Below are positions 43,843-52,687 of a stretch of 64,000 bases of DNA, piece by piece (the stretch's first letter is position 1; every line of letters starts with the position of its first letter). Position numbers and translations under genes: made by a program. A model generated the notes under the pieces. It did not search any database, was not told where the DNA came from, and was given only the letters and a program-made list of their open reading frames with translations. The DNA is from Phycisphaerales bacterium (GTDB lineage: Bacteria > Planctomycetota > Phycisphaerae > Phycisphaerales > SM1A02). The stretch is from contig JAKVBV010000002.1 in the NCBI GenBank assembly GCA_022446965.1, positions 58,390-122,389 on the forward strand, given 5' to 3'.

Positions 43843-44448
43843 ATGGTTCGCTGCAGATCCGTATTCGGACTGACAGTGCTGCTCGCAGCACTGATGGCGG
43901 CTCGCTCGACAGCAGCGCCGCCCGCAGCCATCCCTACGTCAGATGCGCCAGCCCAACCGGCCCCGAGACTCGAGGGCAAGGTGGAGTTGATCGCACCCTT
44001 GCCGCCGCCACGCAATGGCATGCTCGAGGTCTACCTGCGGAACACCGATGACACCGTCACGGTGGTCATCGTGCCCGTGTCGATCAGTGGCGACACTGCC
44101 ACCGGCGCGTACGTGTCGTTCGCCGCGCGTGATGATGGCGAGCACACCTATACGGATCGAGCCGGCACGTCGCGCACGGTGCGTCGTGTGGTTGCACTCA
44201 CACCACCCACACTTCTGCCGCAACGGCTCGACGACTTCACCATCATGCTTGGCGCACTGGTCATCTTGATGGCGGCCTTCGGTGTGGTGGCAGCAATCGT
44301 GGCGCGATCCAAGCGACAGCCGAGCATCATGGATGGATTCGAAGACGACGCCGGCGATGCACTGGCCATGGCAGGCGACGCTGATCTGCCCGAAGATCCC
44401 GCTGCAGCGATGGCCGAACTTGCCCGTCGAAGTGAGGACGGCGAATGA
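43843..44448 (+). CDS. Single-span membrane protein of unknown function
   Basis: A 201-residue protein from ATG 43843: signal peptide (FGLTVLLAALMAARSTAA), a beta-rich extracytoplasmic domain (GKVELIAPLPPPRNGMLEVY; TVTVVIVPVSISGDTATGAY), one membrane helix at about 130-150 (DFTIMLGALVILMAAFGVVA) and an acidic cytoplasmic tail. It starts 6 nt after tRNA-Glu and overlaps aroB by ATGA. No family recognised. Confidence 0.65.
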   Translation: MVRCRSVFGLTVLLAALMAARSTAAPPAAIPTSDAPAQPAPRLEGKVELIAPLPPPRNGMLEVYLRNTDDTVTVVIVPVSISGDTATGAYVSFAARDDGEHTYTDRAGTSRTVRRVVALTPPTLLPQRLDDFTIMLGALVILMAAFGVVAAIVARSKRQPSIMDGFEDDAGDALAMAGDADLPEDPAAAMAELARRSEDGE

Positions 44449-45557
44449 GCACGCTGCAGGTGCGCTGTTCCGGTGGTTCCTATGCCGTGCATATCAGTGA
44501 CGGGGCGATCGCCACACTCGGCGCACAGGTGCAGTCGTGCACTTCGGCCACACGTGTGTTGCTCGTGATGGACCGCGCCGTGGCCACGCCGCACGGCGAA
44601 GCGGCCAAGGCCGCCTTGCTCGCGGCGGGCCTCGAAGTGCACGAGACATGCATCGACGCGAGTGAAGCCACCAAGACCATCGACACCGCCACGGCCTTGT
44701 GGGCACATGCGCAGCAGGCGGGCCTTGATCGTCATGACGCGGTCGTGGCCCTCGGTGGTGGTGTCACTGGTGATGTGGCAGGATTCGTCGCAGCGACCTG
44801 GCTGCGGGGGATCGCGGTGGTGCAGGTGCCCACCACAGCGCTGGCCATGGTGGACGCCGCCATCGGCGGCAAGACCGGCGTGAACCAGCCGCTGCCCGAG
44901 GCCCTCGGCGGGGGCTTGGGCAAGAACCTCATTGGCGCGTTTTGGCCCCCGGCTGCGGTCGTGGCCGATCCGCTCGTCCTGGCCACGTTGCCATCGCGAG
45001 AGATCGCCAGCGGGTTGGCCGAGTGCGTGAAGCACGCCATGCTCAGCAGCGATCTGGACATGTCCACCGTGCACCACGCTGGGCATGCCATGCTCGAAGG
45101 GCATCTCGAGGGCGCCGCGGCGATGCTGCAGGCGGTGGCCGCGGTGAAGATTGGCGTGGTACAGGCCGACGAGCATGAAGCAGGACAGCGGGCAGTGCTC
45201 AATCTTGGGCACACCTTCGGGCATGCCATCGAGGGCTGGCCAGACGCGGGCTTGCTGCACGGTGAGGCCGTGGCCATCGGATTGGTCGCTGCGGGCATGC
45301 TGGGCATCGAACTGGGGTGTTTTGAGCAGGCCGACCTCGATGCAGTAACTGCCACGCTCGAGGCTCTGTCGTTGCCGGTGCGGGTGCCTGAGGGCGTCCA
45401 CGCTGATGCACTGGTGGCCCGCATGCATCTGGACAAAAAGGTCGCGGCGGGCGCGCTTCGACTGATCGTGCCCGTGCATGGTGCAGGGGCTGAGATTCGC
45501 GATGACGTCACGGATGAGATGATCGCGACCATCTGGCGGCGTCTGGGCGCCGTCTGA
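44445..45557 (+). CDS. aroB: 3-dehydroquinate synthase
   Basis: A 370-residue NAD- and metal-dependent enzyme, the second step of the shikimate pathway. VALGGGVTGDVAGFVAATWL, VPTTALAMVDAAIGGKTGVN and the metal-binding histidines in NLGHTFGHAIEGWP and LHGEAVAIGLVAAG are intact. The start overlaps the preceding membrane-protein gene. No other aro gene is in the window. Confidence 0.97.
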   Translation: MSTLQVRCSGGSYAVHISDGAIATLGAQVQSCTSATRVLLVMDRAVATPHGEAAKAALLAAGLEVHETCIDASEATKTIDTATALWAHAQQAGLDRHDAVVALGGGVTGDVAGFVAATWLRGIAVVQVPTTALAMVDAAIGGKTGVNQPLPEALGGGLGKNLIGAFWPPAAVVADPLVLATLPSREIASGLAECVKHAMLSSDLDMSTVHHAGHAMLEGHLEGAAAMLQAVAAVKIGVVQADEHEAGQRAVLNLGHTFGHAIEGWPDAGLLHGEAVAIGLVAAGMLGIELGCFEQADLDAVTATLEALSLPVRVPEGVHADALVARMHLDKKVAAGALRLIVPVHGAGAEIRDDVTDEMIATIWRRLGAV

Positions 45558-45621
45558 ATCTGGAGTCGTGTCCGAGAAGGGACCGATAGCCACTGCATAG
45601 GGCAAGGAGGCCCGAAGCGCC

Positions 45622-47034
45622 GTGCGCACCATTGCTGTCGTCAATCAAAAGGGCGGTTGTGGCAAGACCACGACTTCCATCAATCTGGCCGCGGTGGCTG
45701 CTCGCCGCGATATCCGCACCTTGCTGGTGGACATGGACCCACAAGGTCACTGTGCTGCCGGGCTTGGCATCCCAGAAGAACGCATCGATGGCGGCACGAC
45801 CGCCGTGTTGCTGGGCGAGCGAATCGACACCGACTCGATCTTCTGGGCGGTCGACCCCAAGCTGCACATTCTTCCCAGCACCGTCTTGCTGTCCTCGGTC
45901 GAGGCTGGCGCAGCGGGCCCTCGGGCCGATCGCCGCCTCGCAGAGTTCCTCGAGGGCGTGCATGATCGATTTGATCTGTGCCTGATCGACTGCCCTCCTT
46001 CGCTGGGCTTGTTGACCATGGCTGCCCTGCAGGCGTCCCGTGAGGCCATCATTCCGGTGGAAACGGGGTACTTCTCACTGCGCGGTGCCCAGCGGCAATG
46101 GGACACCATCGAGGCGGTCGTGCGACGGCTTGGTCGCGACCTGCACCGCTGGGTGCTGCCCACGATCCACGATCCCGAGTCGCGCATTTCCACCCGCATT
46201 CTGGAGACGCTCAAGCGACAATTCACCGGCCGCGTCGCGCCGGTGGTGATTCGCGAGCACGAGTCGGTGCGGGAATCGGCCAGTCTGGGCCTTCCGGTGT
46301 GCGAGCTGGAGCCCGATGGCGACGCGCAGGCCGACTTCGTGCAGTTGCTCGACTGGCTGCTCGCATCAGCGCCTGACACGATCGAGCCCGCAGCAGCGAA
46401 CAGTTCTCGAGCGGCGGAGATTCTCGGCCGCCTGCGGGACCGGGGTCCCGTGGGGCAGACCTCGCCAGCGACGGACACACCAACGCCCGGTGCCGGCAGC
46501 ACACTGCAGACCACCGCGGCGCCTGCGGCAGCAGCCGCGCCGACGACGCCGGCCACACCAGACTCCACCGCAACGCTGGATTCCAACGCTCCGCAGGCCA
46601 CCACTGCGGTACCCGCGGCAAGTGTGGCGCCCACGCCACAAATGCCCACCACCGAAGCGGCGCATCTTCAACCGATGGCCGACACCACGACGACGCCTGC
46701 TTCGGAACCAGCGCAGATTGAGGCCTGCGGTGTGACCTGCACGCCAGGTGGTGTGGTCTTCCGCCAGCCCGGACGCCCTGAACATGCGCTCGCTGTGCGA
46801 GGCGACTTCAACGGGTGGTCGTCGATTGCCACCCCGATGCGGTTTGATGCCCAGACCGGCTTGTTCCAAGCCATCGTGGCCTTGCCGCCGGGCACCTATC
46901 GCTATCAGGTGGTCGTCAATGGCACGCCGGGGGCCGACGCCTACAACGACGCGCCGGCCGAGGCCGTTGGCGGAGGGGCTGCATCGCTGTTGCAGGTGGA
47001 GGCAGGCCAGTCCGGCGAAACGAGCACGGCATGA
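45622..47034 (+). CDS. ParA/MinD-type ATPase fused to an AMPK-beta/CBM48-like domain
   Basis: A 470-residue protein from GTG 45622 with an AAGGAGG site upstream. Residues 1-250 are a ParA-family deviant Walker ATPase: AVVNQKGGCGKTTTSINLA, LLVDMDPQGHCAAGLG and LCLIDCPPSLGLLTMAALQ. A Thr/Pro/Ala linker spans about 260-375. Residues 385-465 form an early-set domain like AMPK-beta/CBM48: VRGDFNGWSSIATPMRFD and FQAIVALPPGTYRYQVVVNG. ParA proteins position cargo; CBM48 domains usually bind glycogen or similar glucans. The combination is unusual, no parB follows, and the downstream gene overlaps by ATGA. Confidence 0.85.
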   Translation: MRTIAVVNQKGGCGKTTTSINLAAVAARRDIRTLLVDMDPQGHCAAGLGIPEERIDGGTTAVLLGERIDTDSIFWAVDPKLHILPSTVLLSSVEAGAAGPRADRRLAEFLEGVHDRFDLCLIDCPPSLGLLTMAALQASREAIIPVETGYFSLRGAQRQWDTIEAVVRRLGRDLHRWVLPTIHDPESRISTRILETLKRQFTGRVAPVVIREHESVRESASLGLPVCELEPDGDAQADFVQLLDWLLASAPDTIEPAAANSSRAAEILGRLRDRGPVGQTSPATDTPTPGAGSTLQTTAAPAAAAAPTTPATPDSTATLDSNAPQATTAVPAASVAPTPQMPTTEAAHLQPMADTTTTPASEPAQIEACGVTCTPGGVVFRQPGRPEHALAVRGDFNGWSSIATPMRFDAQTGLFQAIVALPPGTYRYQVVVNGTPGADAYNDAPAEAVGGGAASLLQVEAGQSGETSTA

Positions 47035-48194
47035 GCCGCGTGCGGCGGGACATTGAGGCCATGGCCGATCTGCTGCTCGGTGCTGCACCAGCACCGCAGC
47101 GAGATCATGTCGTGGCCCTGATCGACGGCAATCTCCCTTCGCGAGGTGACGGCTGGAGAGCCGCAGCGGCGCAGGCATTGGCCGGTGGCAAGCCGACGAC
47201 CTTCATGCAGTCACGCTTTGGCGAGTTGGATCTGCTCACGTTGCATGCCCAGCAGGCACAAGGCGCAACATTGGCGTCGATGGTGGAACACGCTGCCGCC
47301 GGGCATCAGTGGATCGTGTCCACCGGCAGTAGTGTTGACGGCCGCATGCTGACCGGGGTGGACGAAATCACGCTGCTCACCGGCGTGGATGAAGCTGCAG
47401 TGGTCGCAGGGTATTCGTTGCTCAAGCGGCTGCTGATGGAACGCCCCGGCGCGTTGCCGCGGGTGAGCCTGATTCTCGCGGGCACGGCCGCCACGGATGC
47501 CGGGCATCGATTCGTACGCACCGCCCGAGCCAAACTTGGCGTGGAGCCGGCGATCATCGGCTGCCTGCCCGAACCAGACAGCGGGCACCATGCCTGGCAT
47601 CGCGTCGCACTGCCCGAAGGTGGCATGTGCACCGTGTTGGCTTCACTTGTGGCCGCGGCCAATGCCAGAGCAGCAGCAGTGAGCCACCCGCCCCAGGTGG
47701 CGCCAGTTGTCGAGGCCTCAGAGCCACCAGCAGTCAATCCGGCATACGTCGCCGTCGAGCCAGTGGGCACGCCGGAGCCTGTCATGCCCGCGGCCCCGGT
47801 GCCACCACCGGTCACTGTGAAGCAGACACCGCCGCTGCCTCCAGGGCTCACCCCGTTGGGTGTGACATGCCCCGATGCACCCGGTGCCGTGTTCGCCACG
47901 GACGAGCAGGGGCTGTTGCATGTGGTCGCCACCGCAGCGCTGATGGCCGACCTCGTGGCGGCCGTGTCGTGGGCTGCTCGACACAGCGCCATGCTGCCGG
48001 GCACCGGTGCCGTGTTCGGTCACATTCTCGTGGGGGATGTCGCCGCCGCAGCGGCGCTGCATGGTGGCCCTTGGCCGGTGCATCTGGTGATCGATGGGCC
48101 GCAGGGTCCAGTGGTGCTGCCAAGCCAGGATGCCGCGTTGTCGCGATCGCCGTCTAGTAGTACCGTGCCCGGATGGTCGCCGCCCGCCAACTGA
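47031..48194 (+). CDS. Hypothetical protein with a MinD/FlhG-like second half, partner of the ParA fusion
   Basis: A 387-residue protein overlapping the ParA gene by ATGA. Residues about 60-180 (ATLASMVEHAAAGHQWIVST; DEAAVVAGYSLLKRLLMERP; RVSLILAGTAATDAGHRFVR; LGVEPAIIGCLPEPDSG) resemble the distal part of MinD/FlhG ATPases. No Walker A is present, so it would be a degenerate, non-hydrolysing partner. A long Pro/Ala/Val linker and a small C-terminal domain follow (PGAVFATDEQGLLHVVATAA). The similarity is my reading by eye. Confidence 0.6.
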   Translation: MSRVRRDIEAMADLLLGAAPAPQRDHVVALIDGNLPSRGDGWRAAAAQALAGGKPTTFMQSRFGELDLLTLHAQQAQGATLASMVEHAAAGHQWIVSTGSSVDGRMLTGVDEITLLTGVDEAAVVAGYSLLKRLLMERPGALPRVSLILAGTAATDAGHRFVRTARAKLGVEPAIIGCLPEPDSGHHAWHRVALPEGGMCTVLASLVAAANARAAAVSHPPQVAPVVEASEPPAVNPAYVAVEPVGTPEPVMPAAPVPPPVTVKQTPPLPPGLTPLGVTCPDAPGAVFATDEQGLLHVVATAALMADLVAAVSWAARHSAMLPGTGAVFGHILVGDVAAAAALHGGPWPVHLVIDGPQGPVVLPSQDAALSRSPSSSTVPGWSPPAN

Positions 48195-48631
48195 ATCTGC
48201 TCCGCGCCAAGGGGCGCTGTATCGCGGTCTTGATCGCAGCTGCAGCGGCCACACCGTTGGCGATCGCGTCCACGTTGACGCCCGCGACACAAGGCATGGG
48301 CACGCACACAGCGTTAGGACTCCCGCCGTGTGGCTGGGCGGCGGCGTCGGGCATGCCGTGCCCGTCGTGTGGCATGACCACATCCTTCACGTGGGCGGCG
48401 CACGGCGACCTCTGGGCGTCATTCGTGACCCAGCCCATGGGCTTCGTGCTGGCCCTCGCAAGTGCGATGACGGTGCTGGTGTGTCTGTGGGCGGCGTGTA
48501 CCGGCGCCCGCGTGCAGGGCCCGGCAGAGGCGATTCTGCTGCGACCAGTGGTGGGATGGTCGGCACTGGTCTTCTTTCTTGTCGCTTGGGGGTGGAAAAT
48601 CTGGGCCGTGCAGGCGGGAATTACGCCATGA
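48173..48631 (+). CDS. DUF2752 small membrane protein
   Basis: A 152-residue protein with about three membrane helices. The DUF2752 signature is GLPPCGWAAASGMPCPSCGM followed by TTSFTWAAHGD. The family is widespread with unknown function. It overlaps the preceding gene by 22 nt and the next by ATGA, so it is embedded in the ParA operon. Confidence 0.85.
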   Translation: MVAARQLNLLRAKGRCIAVLIAAAAATPLAIASTLTPATQGMGTHTALGLPPCGWAAASGMPCPSCGMTTSFTWAAHGDLWASFVTQPMGFVLALASAMTVLVCLWAACTGARVQGPAEAILLRPVVGWSALVFFLVAWGWKIWAVQAGITP

Positions 48632-49326
48632 TGTGCGCCATGCGACGTCTTGTCCCACTGGTCTTGCTGCTTGGACTGGCACTGTGTGCAGGTGGCTGCG
48701 CCGCCCTGCATGCGGCGGCAGGTCTGGCGCAGAACTTTGAGTATCAGAAGGAAGTCGAGGTGCTGGCCGCCTACGACGGGCTGCAGCACTCCACGGTCGC
48801 CGTGCTCGTGGACAGTGATTTGGCGCTCCGCTACGAGCGGCCTGGATTGATCCCCGAGCTCACCGTGAACTTGTCTCGCGCGATCGGCAAGAACGTGCAG
48901 GGCGTGAAGGTGGTCGCACCTGCACATGTGCTGCAATGGCAGTATCAGACGCCCGACTGGAACCTGCTGCCCCGCGGCGAAGTCGCCAAGCAGCTGGGCG
49001 TGGAGCGGGTGGTGTGGGTCGATCTGCAGACCTTCCGCCTGCACCCGGTGGGCAATGCATATCTGTGGGAAGGCGTCGCGGAAGCAGAGATCGGAATCGT
49101 TGAAGAATCCGGTTGGGATCAAGATGCCTTTGTGGACGCCTGGCGTGTGCGAGCGGCCTTCCCCGATCTGACCTCGCTCGATCGTGACTCGGCAACGGAA
49201 CAAGCGATCAAGCTCGGGCTCGAAGCGAACTTCGTCAAGCAGACCGCGTGGTTGTTCTATCCCCACAAGGAACCCAAGTACCCGGACAAGTTTCAGGGTG
49301 GTGGCGACGGAGTAACCAGTTCGTGA
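48628..49326 (+). CDS. Lipoprotein A of the ParA operon (CsgG/LpoB-like layout)
   Basis: About 232 residues from ATG 48628 (ATG 48631 and 48640 also in frame). The lipobox is LALCAGGCAALH. The mature part has an alpha/beta plan: STVAVLVDSDLALRYERPGL, IGKNVQGVKVVAPAHVLQWQ, VAKQLGVERVVWVDLQTFRL. This resembles lipoproteins of the CsgG/LpoB/DUF799 type, but no family is certain. It overlaps lipoprotein B by GTGA, and the two look like diverged tandem copies. Confidence 0.7.
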   Translation: MMCAMRRLVPLVLLLGLALCAGGCAALHAAAGLAQNFEYQKEVEVLAAYDGLQHSTVAVLVDSDLALRYERPGLIPELTVNLSRAIGKNVQGVKVVAPAHVLQWQYQTPDWNLLPRGEVAKQLGVERVVWVDLQTFRLHPVGNAYLWEGVAEAEIGIVEESGWDQDAFVDAWRVRAAFPDLTSLDRDSATEQAIKLGLEANFVKQTAWLFYPHKEPKYPDKFQGGGDGVTSS

Positions 49327-49997
49327 AGCACCTGTCCGCCCTGTTGCTGGGGCTGTCTTTGTGCGTGCCGTGCGGGTGCAACATCGCCGGTGCTGTGGAC
49401 AAGCTCACCACGCCCGATGCCGTGGTAGAGGCGAAGTTTCATCCGGACAACGTGCCCACGGCGGTCTTCATAGACGATCGCCGCAATCAAGTGAATCCAG
49501 TGCGACTGCGGCGGGCCATCGCCGACATGGCCACGCGGATCTTGATCGACGAGGGCGACATGACGGAAATGATCTCTCCTCGCGACGCCATGGCCGCGGC
49601 ACGACAACTCGACGGGGCCGCTGAACCAAGCAGTGTGTCTGCCATCGGCAAAGCGATCGGCGCGCGTCAGGTGATCTACGTGGAGGTGGTTGCATTTCGC
49701 ATCACCCGTGATGGCTTGACGCCCGATCCACTGGCGTACTTCAACGTTCGTGTGCTGGACCTCGAGGCAGGCGAGCGTGTGTTCCCGACTGACGCGCAGT
49801 TCGAGGCGTCGGCGGGCTATCCCTTGCAGGTCACCATTCCTCCGGCCCAACTGGGCACGCTCACCGGACAGGGCAGCCCGTCACTCGTGCGCCGTGCCCT
49901 TGCTGATCGCGCCGGCGACGCACTCGGTCGACTGTTCGTCGACACGGGCTATTCGGCCGGCGGTGACCGACTCATCGACGTCGAACCAAACTCGTGA
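49323..49997 (+). CDS. Lipoprotein B of the ParA operon (tandem relative of lipoprotein A)
   Basis: A 224-residue protein from GTG 49323, whose GTGA overlaps the previous stop. The lipobox is LSLCVPCGCNIAG. The mature part repeats the pattern of its neighbour: PTAVFIDDRRNQVNPVRLRR, IADMATRILIDEGDMTEMIS, IGKAIGARQVIYVEVVAFRI, FNVRVLDLEAGERVFP. Function unknown; an envelope complex with lipoprotein A is likely by position. Confidence 0.7.
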   Translation: MKHLSALLLGLSLCVPCGCNIAGAVDKLTTPDAVVEAKFHPDNVPTAVFIDDRRNQVNPVRLRRAIADMATRILIDEGDMTEMISPRDAMAAARQLDGAAEPSSVSAIGKAIGARQVIYVEVVAFRITRDGLTPDPLAYFNVRVLDLEAGERVFPTDAQFEASAGYPLQVTIPPAQLGTLTGQGSPSLVRRALADRAGDALGRLFVDTGYSAGGDRLIDVEPNS

Positions 49998-50977
49998 TCC
50001 ACGTCATTCATGTCATGCATGCCCGCACGCGGGACACGCGACCGTTGTTGGCGGCGGTGGCTCGGGCGAAGTGTGCCTGTGATGGCGGACGCATGCTCAC
50101 CATCGGCGGGCCGGTGCTGGACCCACGCAATGCCCACGTGGCCGACACCGCACGAACCCATCACGATGTCGATGCCTGGGCCCGATCCATCGGAGCCACG
50201 ATGATCGTCGGCTGGGGTGGCCCGGTCGCGCCGATCATCGCTCGACAATCATTGCCCGCCCTCCAAGTGCTCGATGGGCTGCCCGATCAGGCCGATGCCG
50301 CCGCAGCGGTGCAGTGGCTTGGTGATTGCCTCACGCCCACGGTGGTCACGTCGCCAGACTTGGCGCAGTGGCTGGATGTCCACACACAGGGAAGAGCGTG
50401 CACGACTGTCATGCCGCCGTCGGTGCAGGGCGTGGTGCCAGTCGAAACGCCCCTCAGCGACGATCATGTGCATGTGGTCGCTGAGCCGTGGTCCGCCCAT
50501 CTCATGCGTCCGGTGCTGGACCTGTGTGTGCGGCAACGATTGGTCGGGCGGTCGTGGATCGTGACGGGCGATCGTCGCGCTGCCGACGCCGATCTTGCGG
50601 CATCGATGGTCGATGCCGCGGGGATGACCATGCGCTTCGAAGACGACGGGCCGCCGCCAGCCTGGGCCGTGGCGGCGCAGGTGCGTGGGGCACGTTCATC
50701 ATGCGCGCCCGTGTTGCCGGCAGCGGCCGCTTGGGTGCGTGGCGCCACGGTCATGTTGCCCACTGGGCACGCCGCGGAAGGTGTGCTCGGGGCACATGGT
50801 GGTGTGGTGCTCAATGTGGATGGGGACCAATCCGCCAGTGCACGACAGCTTCGGGCCATCGAGGCCACGGGCGATCGAGCCGCGATCGCCGAGGCGTGGT
50901 GTCAGGAGGCCGGGGCGTGCCTGGATGCCCTGGCCGAGTCGATCTGCACGAACAGCGAATCGGCAGCGCCGGCGTAG
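49994..50977 (+). CDS. Hypothetical protein, possible degenerate glycosyltransferase fold
   Basis: A 327-residue soluble protein from GTG 49994, overlapping the previous stop. Two alpha/beta halves are suggested: HVIHVMHARTRDTRPLLAAV and VVTSPDLAQWLDVHTQG in the first, DDHVHVVAEPWSAHLMRPVL and RSWIVTGDRRAADADLAASM in the second. This is the layout of a GT-B glycosyltransferase, but no catalytic signature is clear. Last gene of the ParA operon. Confidence 0.5.
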   Translation: MIHVIHVMHARTRDTRPLLAAVARAKCACDGGRMLTIGGPVLDPRNAHVADTARTHHDVDAWARSIGATMIVGWGGPVAPIIARQSLPALQVLDGLPDQADAAAAVQWLGDCLTPTVVTSPDLAQWLDVHTQGRACTTVMPPSVQGVVPVETPLSDDHVHVVAEPWSAHLMRPVLDLCVRQRLVGRSWIVTGDRRAADADLAASMVDAAGMTMRFEDDGPPPAWAVAAQVRGARSSCAPVLPAAAAWVRGATVMLPTGHAAEGVLGAHGGVVLNVDGDQSASARQLRAIEATGDRAAIAEAWCQEAGACLDALAESICTNSESAAPA

Positions 50978-52023
50978 AGCGCCTGCACGTCTTCAGCCGG
51001 CAGTGCGTGGCCCACCAACATGGGCGAGGCCATTGGATCCACGGCCGGGTCCACCAGATGCAGATCAGGATCGGCGATTGGTGATGGGCCGCGGTGATGG
51101 CCTTCCCACAGCATTCGGAGCGCCCACATGCGGCTGGCATACAGGTCGAAGGCCTGCTCGGCGGAGCTGGCCTTGGCGCTCATGCTGTTGTCGGTGTCGT
51201 CGGTGAAGAGGTGTTCGTCTTGCGTGACGATGTCGGTGCCGAAGGCGATGCGGCCCTGCCACCGCCGCATGAAGGCGTGGACACGTTCGGTGGTCTGGGC
51301 GCTGATCTCGCGGATCATCCACTTGGCAGCGCTGGTGTCCAGATGCAGGTGCGGATATCGCTCCAGCAACAGATCGAGATGATCAAGATCTTCAGGTGAG
51401 CCGCCCATGTGTGCGGCGAGCCAAGGCACTGCAACGGCTTCGAGCATGTGTTCCAACTGCTCGTACTGTTGCTGCTTGGTGCCGTAGCGATCAGCGTCAG
51501 CGTAGGTGGTGGCGAACCAGGTGTCGGGGTCGGCGATGTGGGTCATGATGCCCATGCCCAGCGACGCAGCCAGTTCGATCTGACGGCGTCGCGTGTCGCC
51601 ATCGAGATGGAGAAACGTCGGGTCACCGAGGTCTCGCCCGTAGTCCATGGCACGAGGTGCAGTCCAGAACTTGCACAGCTTGGCGCCGGCGTGGGCGAAG
51701 GTGCGGATCGACTCGTCGAAGCCTTTGCCGTGAGTGTGTCGCGGATCTTCATGACGCCAATCGGGCACGGCAATGAACGCCACTCGATCGCCGAGCACGT
51801 CGACGACCGCATCCACCTGGTGCAATGGTGTCATCGACCAGACACGCTCGATGCCGTAGAGATCGGCGGCCCGTTTGAAAATGGCCACGGCCTTGGTGCC
51901 ACGCAAGTGCGTGTGGATGTCGGTGATGGGTGTTACCGGCGGGCCGAGGTCCTGGGCCAACGCGGCAAAGTCCCATCCGTGCAGATTGGCGGCATGTGGT
52001 TGAGGTGTGTCGGTGCAGCCCAT
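50902..52023 (-). CDS. Amidohydrolase (TIM-barrel metal hydrolase family)
   Basis: A 373-residue enzyme of the amidohydrolase-2 type from ATG 52023. Metal-binding HTH is in ITDIHTHLRGTKAVAI; other metal and active-site residues are in MGIMTHIADPDTWFA, VPWLAAHMGGSPEDLDHL and GRIAFGTDIVTQDEH. TATCGT lies 9 nt before the start. The substrate is not predictable. Its last 76 nt overlap the convergent gene that ends at 50977. The longer frame back to 52305 overlaps the flavin reductase and is rejected. Confidence 0.82.
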   Translation of the reverse strand: MGCTDTPQPHAANLHGWDFAALAQDLGPPVTPITDIHTHLRGTKAVAIFKRAADLYGIERVWSMTPLHQVDAVVDVLGDRVAFIAVPDWRHEDPRHTHGKGFDESIRTFAHAGAKLCKFWTAPRAMDYGRDLGDPTFLHLDGDTRRRQIELAASLGMGIMTHIADPDTWFATTYADADRYGTKQQQYEQLEHMLEAVAVPWLAAHMGGSPEDLDHLDLLLERYPHLHLDTSAAKWMIREISAQTTERVHAFMRRWQGRIAFGTDIVTQDEHLFTDDTDNSMSAKASSAEQAFDLYASRMWALRMLWEGHHRGPSPIADPDLHLVDPAVDPMASPMLVGHALPAEDVQALYAGAADSLFVQIDSARASRHAPAS

Positions 52024-52075
52024 GAAGGCACAACGATACCGCTGCACGAGCGAGTGGGGGTGTGTTGAGGAGGGA

Positions 52076-52534
52076 TCAGGCCGACCGCTTGCGTCGCGAT
52101 CCGGGCATGTGCGAGGCCCCGATGACCTGGCCGAGGTAGACACGGTGTCCCGAGTCCGGGGCGAGGTGGCCAGCGAGCAGGCACTCGATCCAATCCACGC
52201 AGCGCTCCGGCGCGAGCCCGCCGTTGGGCAGGGTGTGCATGGCCAGTCCCACGAAGGGATCGTCAGTGCGTTCGAGATCGCTGTGGAATCGGCGGGCGAG
52301 GACACGGTCGTCCTCGGGCATCACGGCCAGCGTGAACGTGCGGCTGTCTCGAATCACCGGTTCGATCAAGCTGCCTCGGGGGATGGACACCGTCAGCAGG
52401 ACCGGCTCGTCGCTGCAGGGGGCCACCCACGGCGTCACCAGGCCTGTCCGCACATCGCCATGGGCAGCAGTGAGCAGGAACTGCCGTTGGGGCAGCAGGC
52501 CAAGGATGTCGGGATGCACGATGGGCACAGACAT
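52076..52534 (-). CDS. Flavin reductase-like domain protein
   Basis: A 152-residue FMN-binding split-barrel protein from ATG 52534 (MSVPIVHPDILGLLPQRQ). Typical stretches are LVTPWVAPCSDEPVLLTVSI and SRTFTLAVMPEDD, and the tail is basic (GSRRKRSA). These proteins reduce flavin with NAD(P)H or act as oxidoreductases themselves. It lies upstream of the amidohydrolase with a 52-nt gap and may be in one unit with it. No ribosome-binding site is evident. Confidence 0.8.
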   Translation of the reverse strand: MSVPIVHPDILGLLPQRQFLLTAAHGDVRTGLVTPWVAPCSDEPVLLTVSIPRGSLIEPVIRDSRTFTLAVMPEDDRVLARRFHSDLERTDDPFVGLAMHTLPNGGLAPERCVDWIECLLAGHLAPDSGHRVYLGQVIGASHMPGSRRKRSA

Positions 52535-52687
52535 GGGAATTGGGCAAGTGTGCCTCACAGGGCTGCAAAGGCACGAGGTTTTTCGATTTTCGGGCCTTGT
52601 GCGTGTGGTGTTCGGGATGTGTTTGGTTCGATTGGAGGGGGTGTAGGGTGGATTCGGTCGGAAATTGGGGATTTGTGTCGAGATGTG

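Noticed and set aside
52024..52305. N-terminal extension of the amidohydrolase to 52305
   Set aside because: The extra residues have no amidohydrolase character and the stretch is coding for the flavin reductase in another frame.
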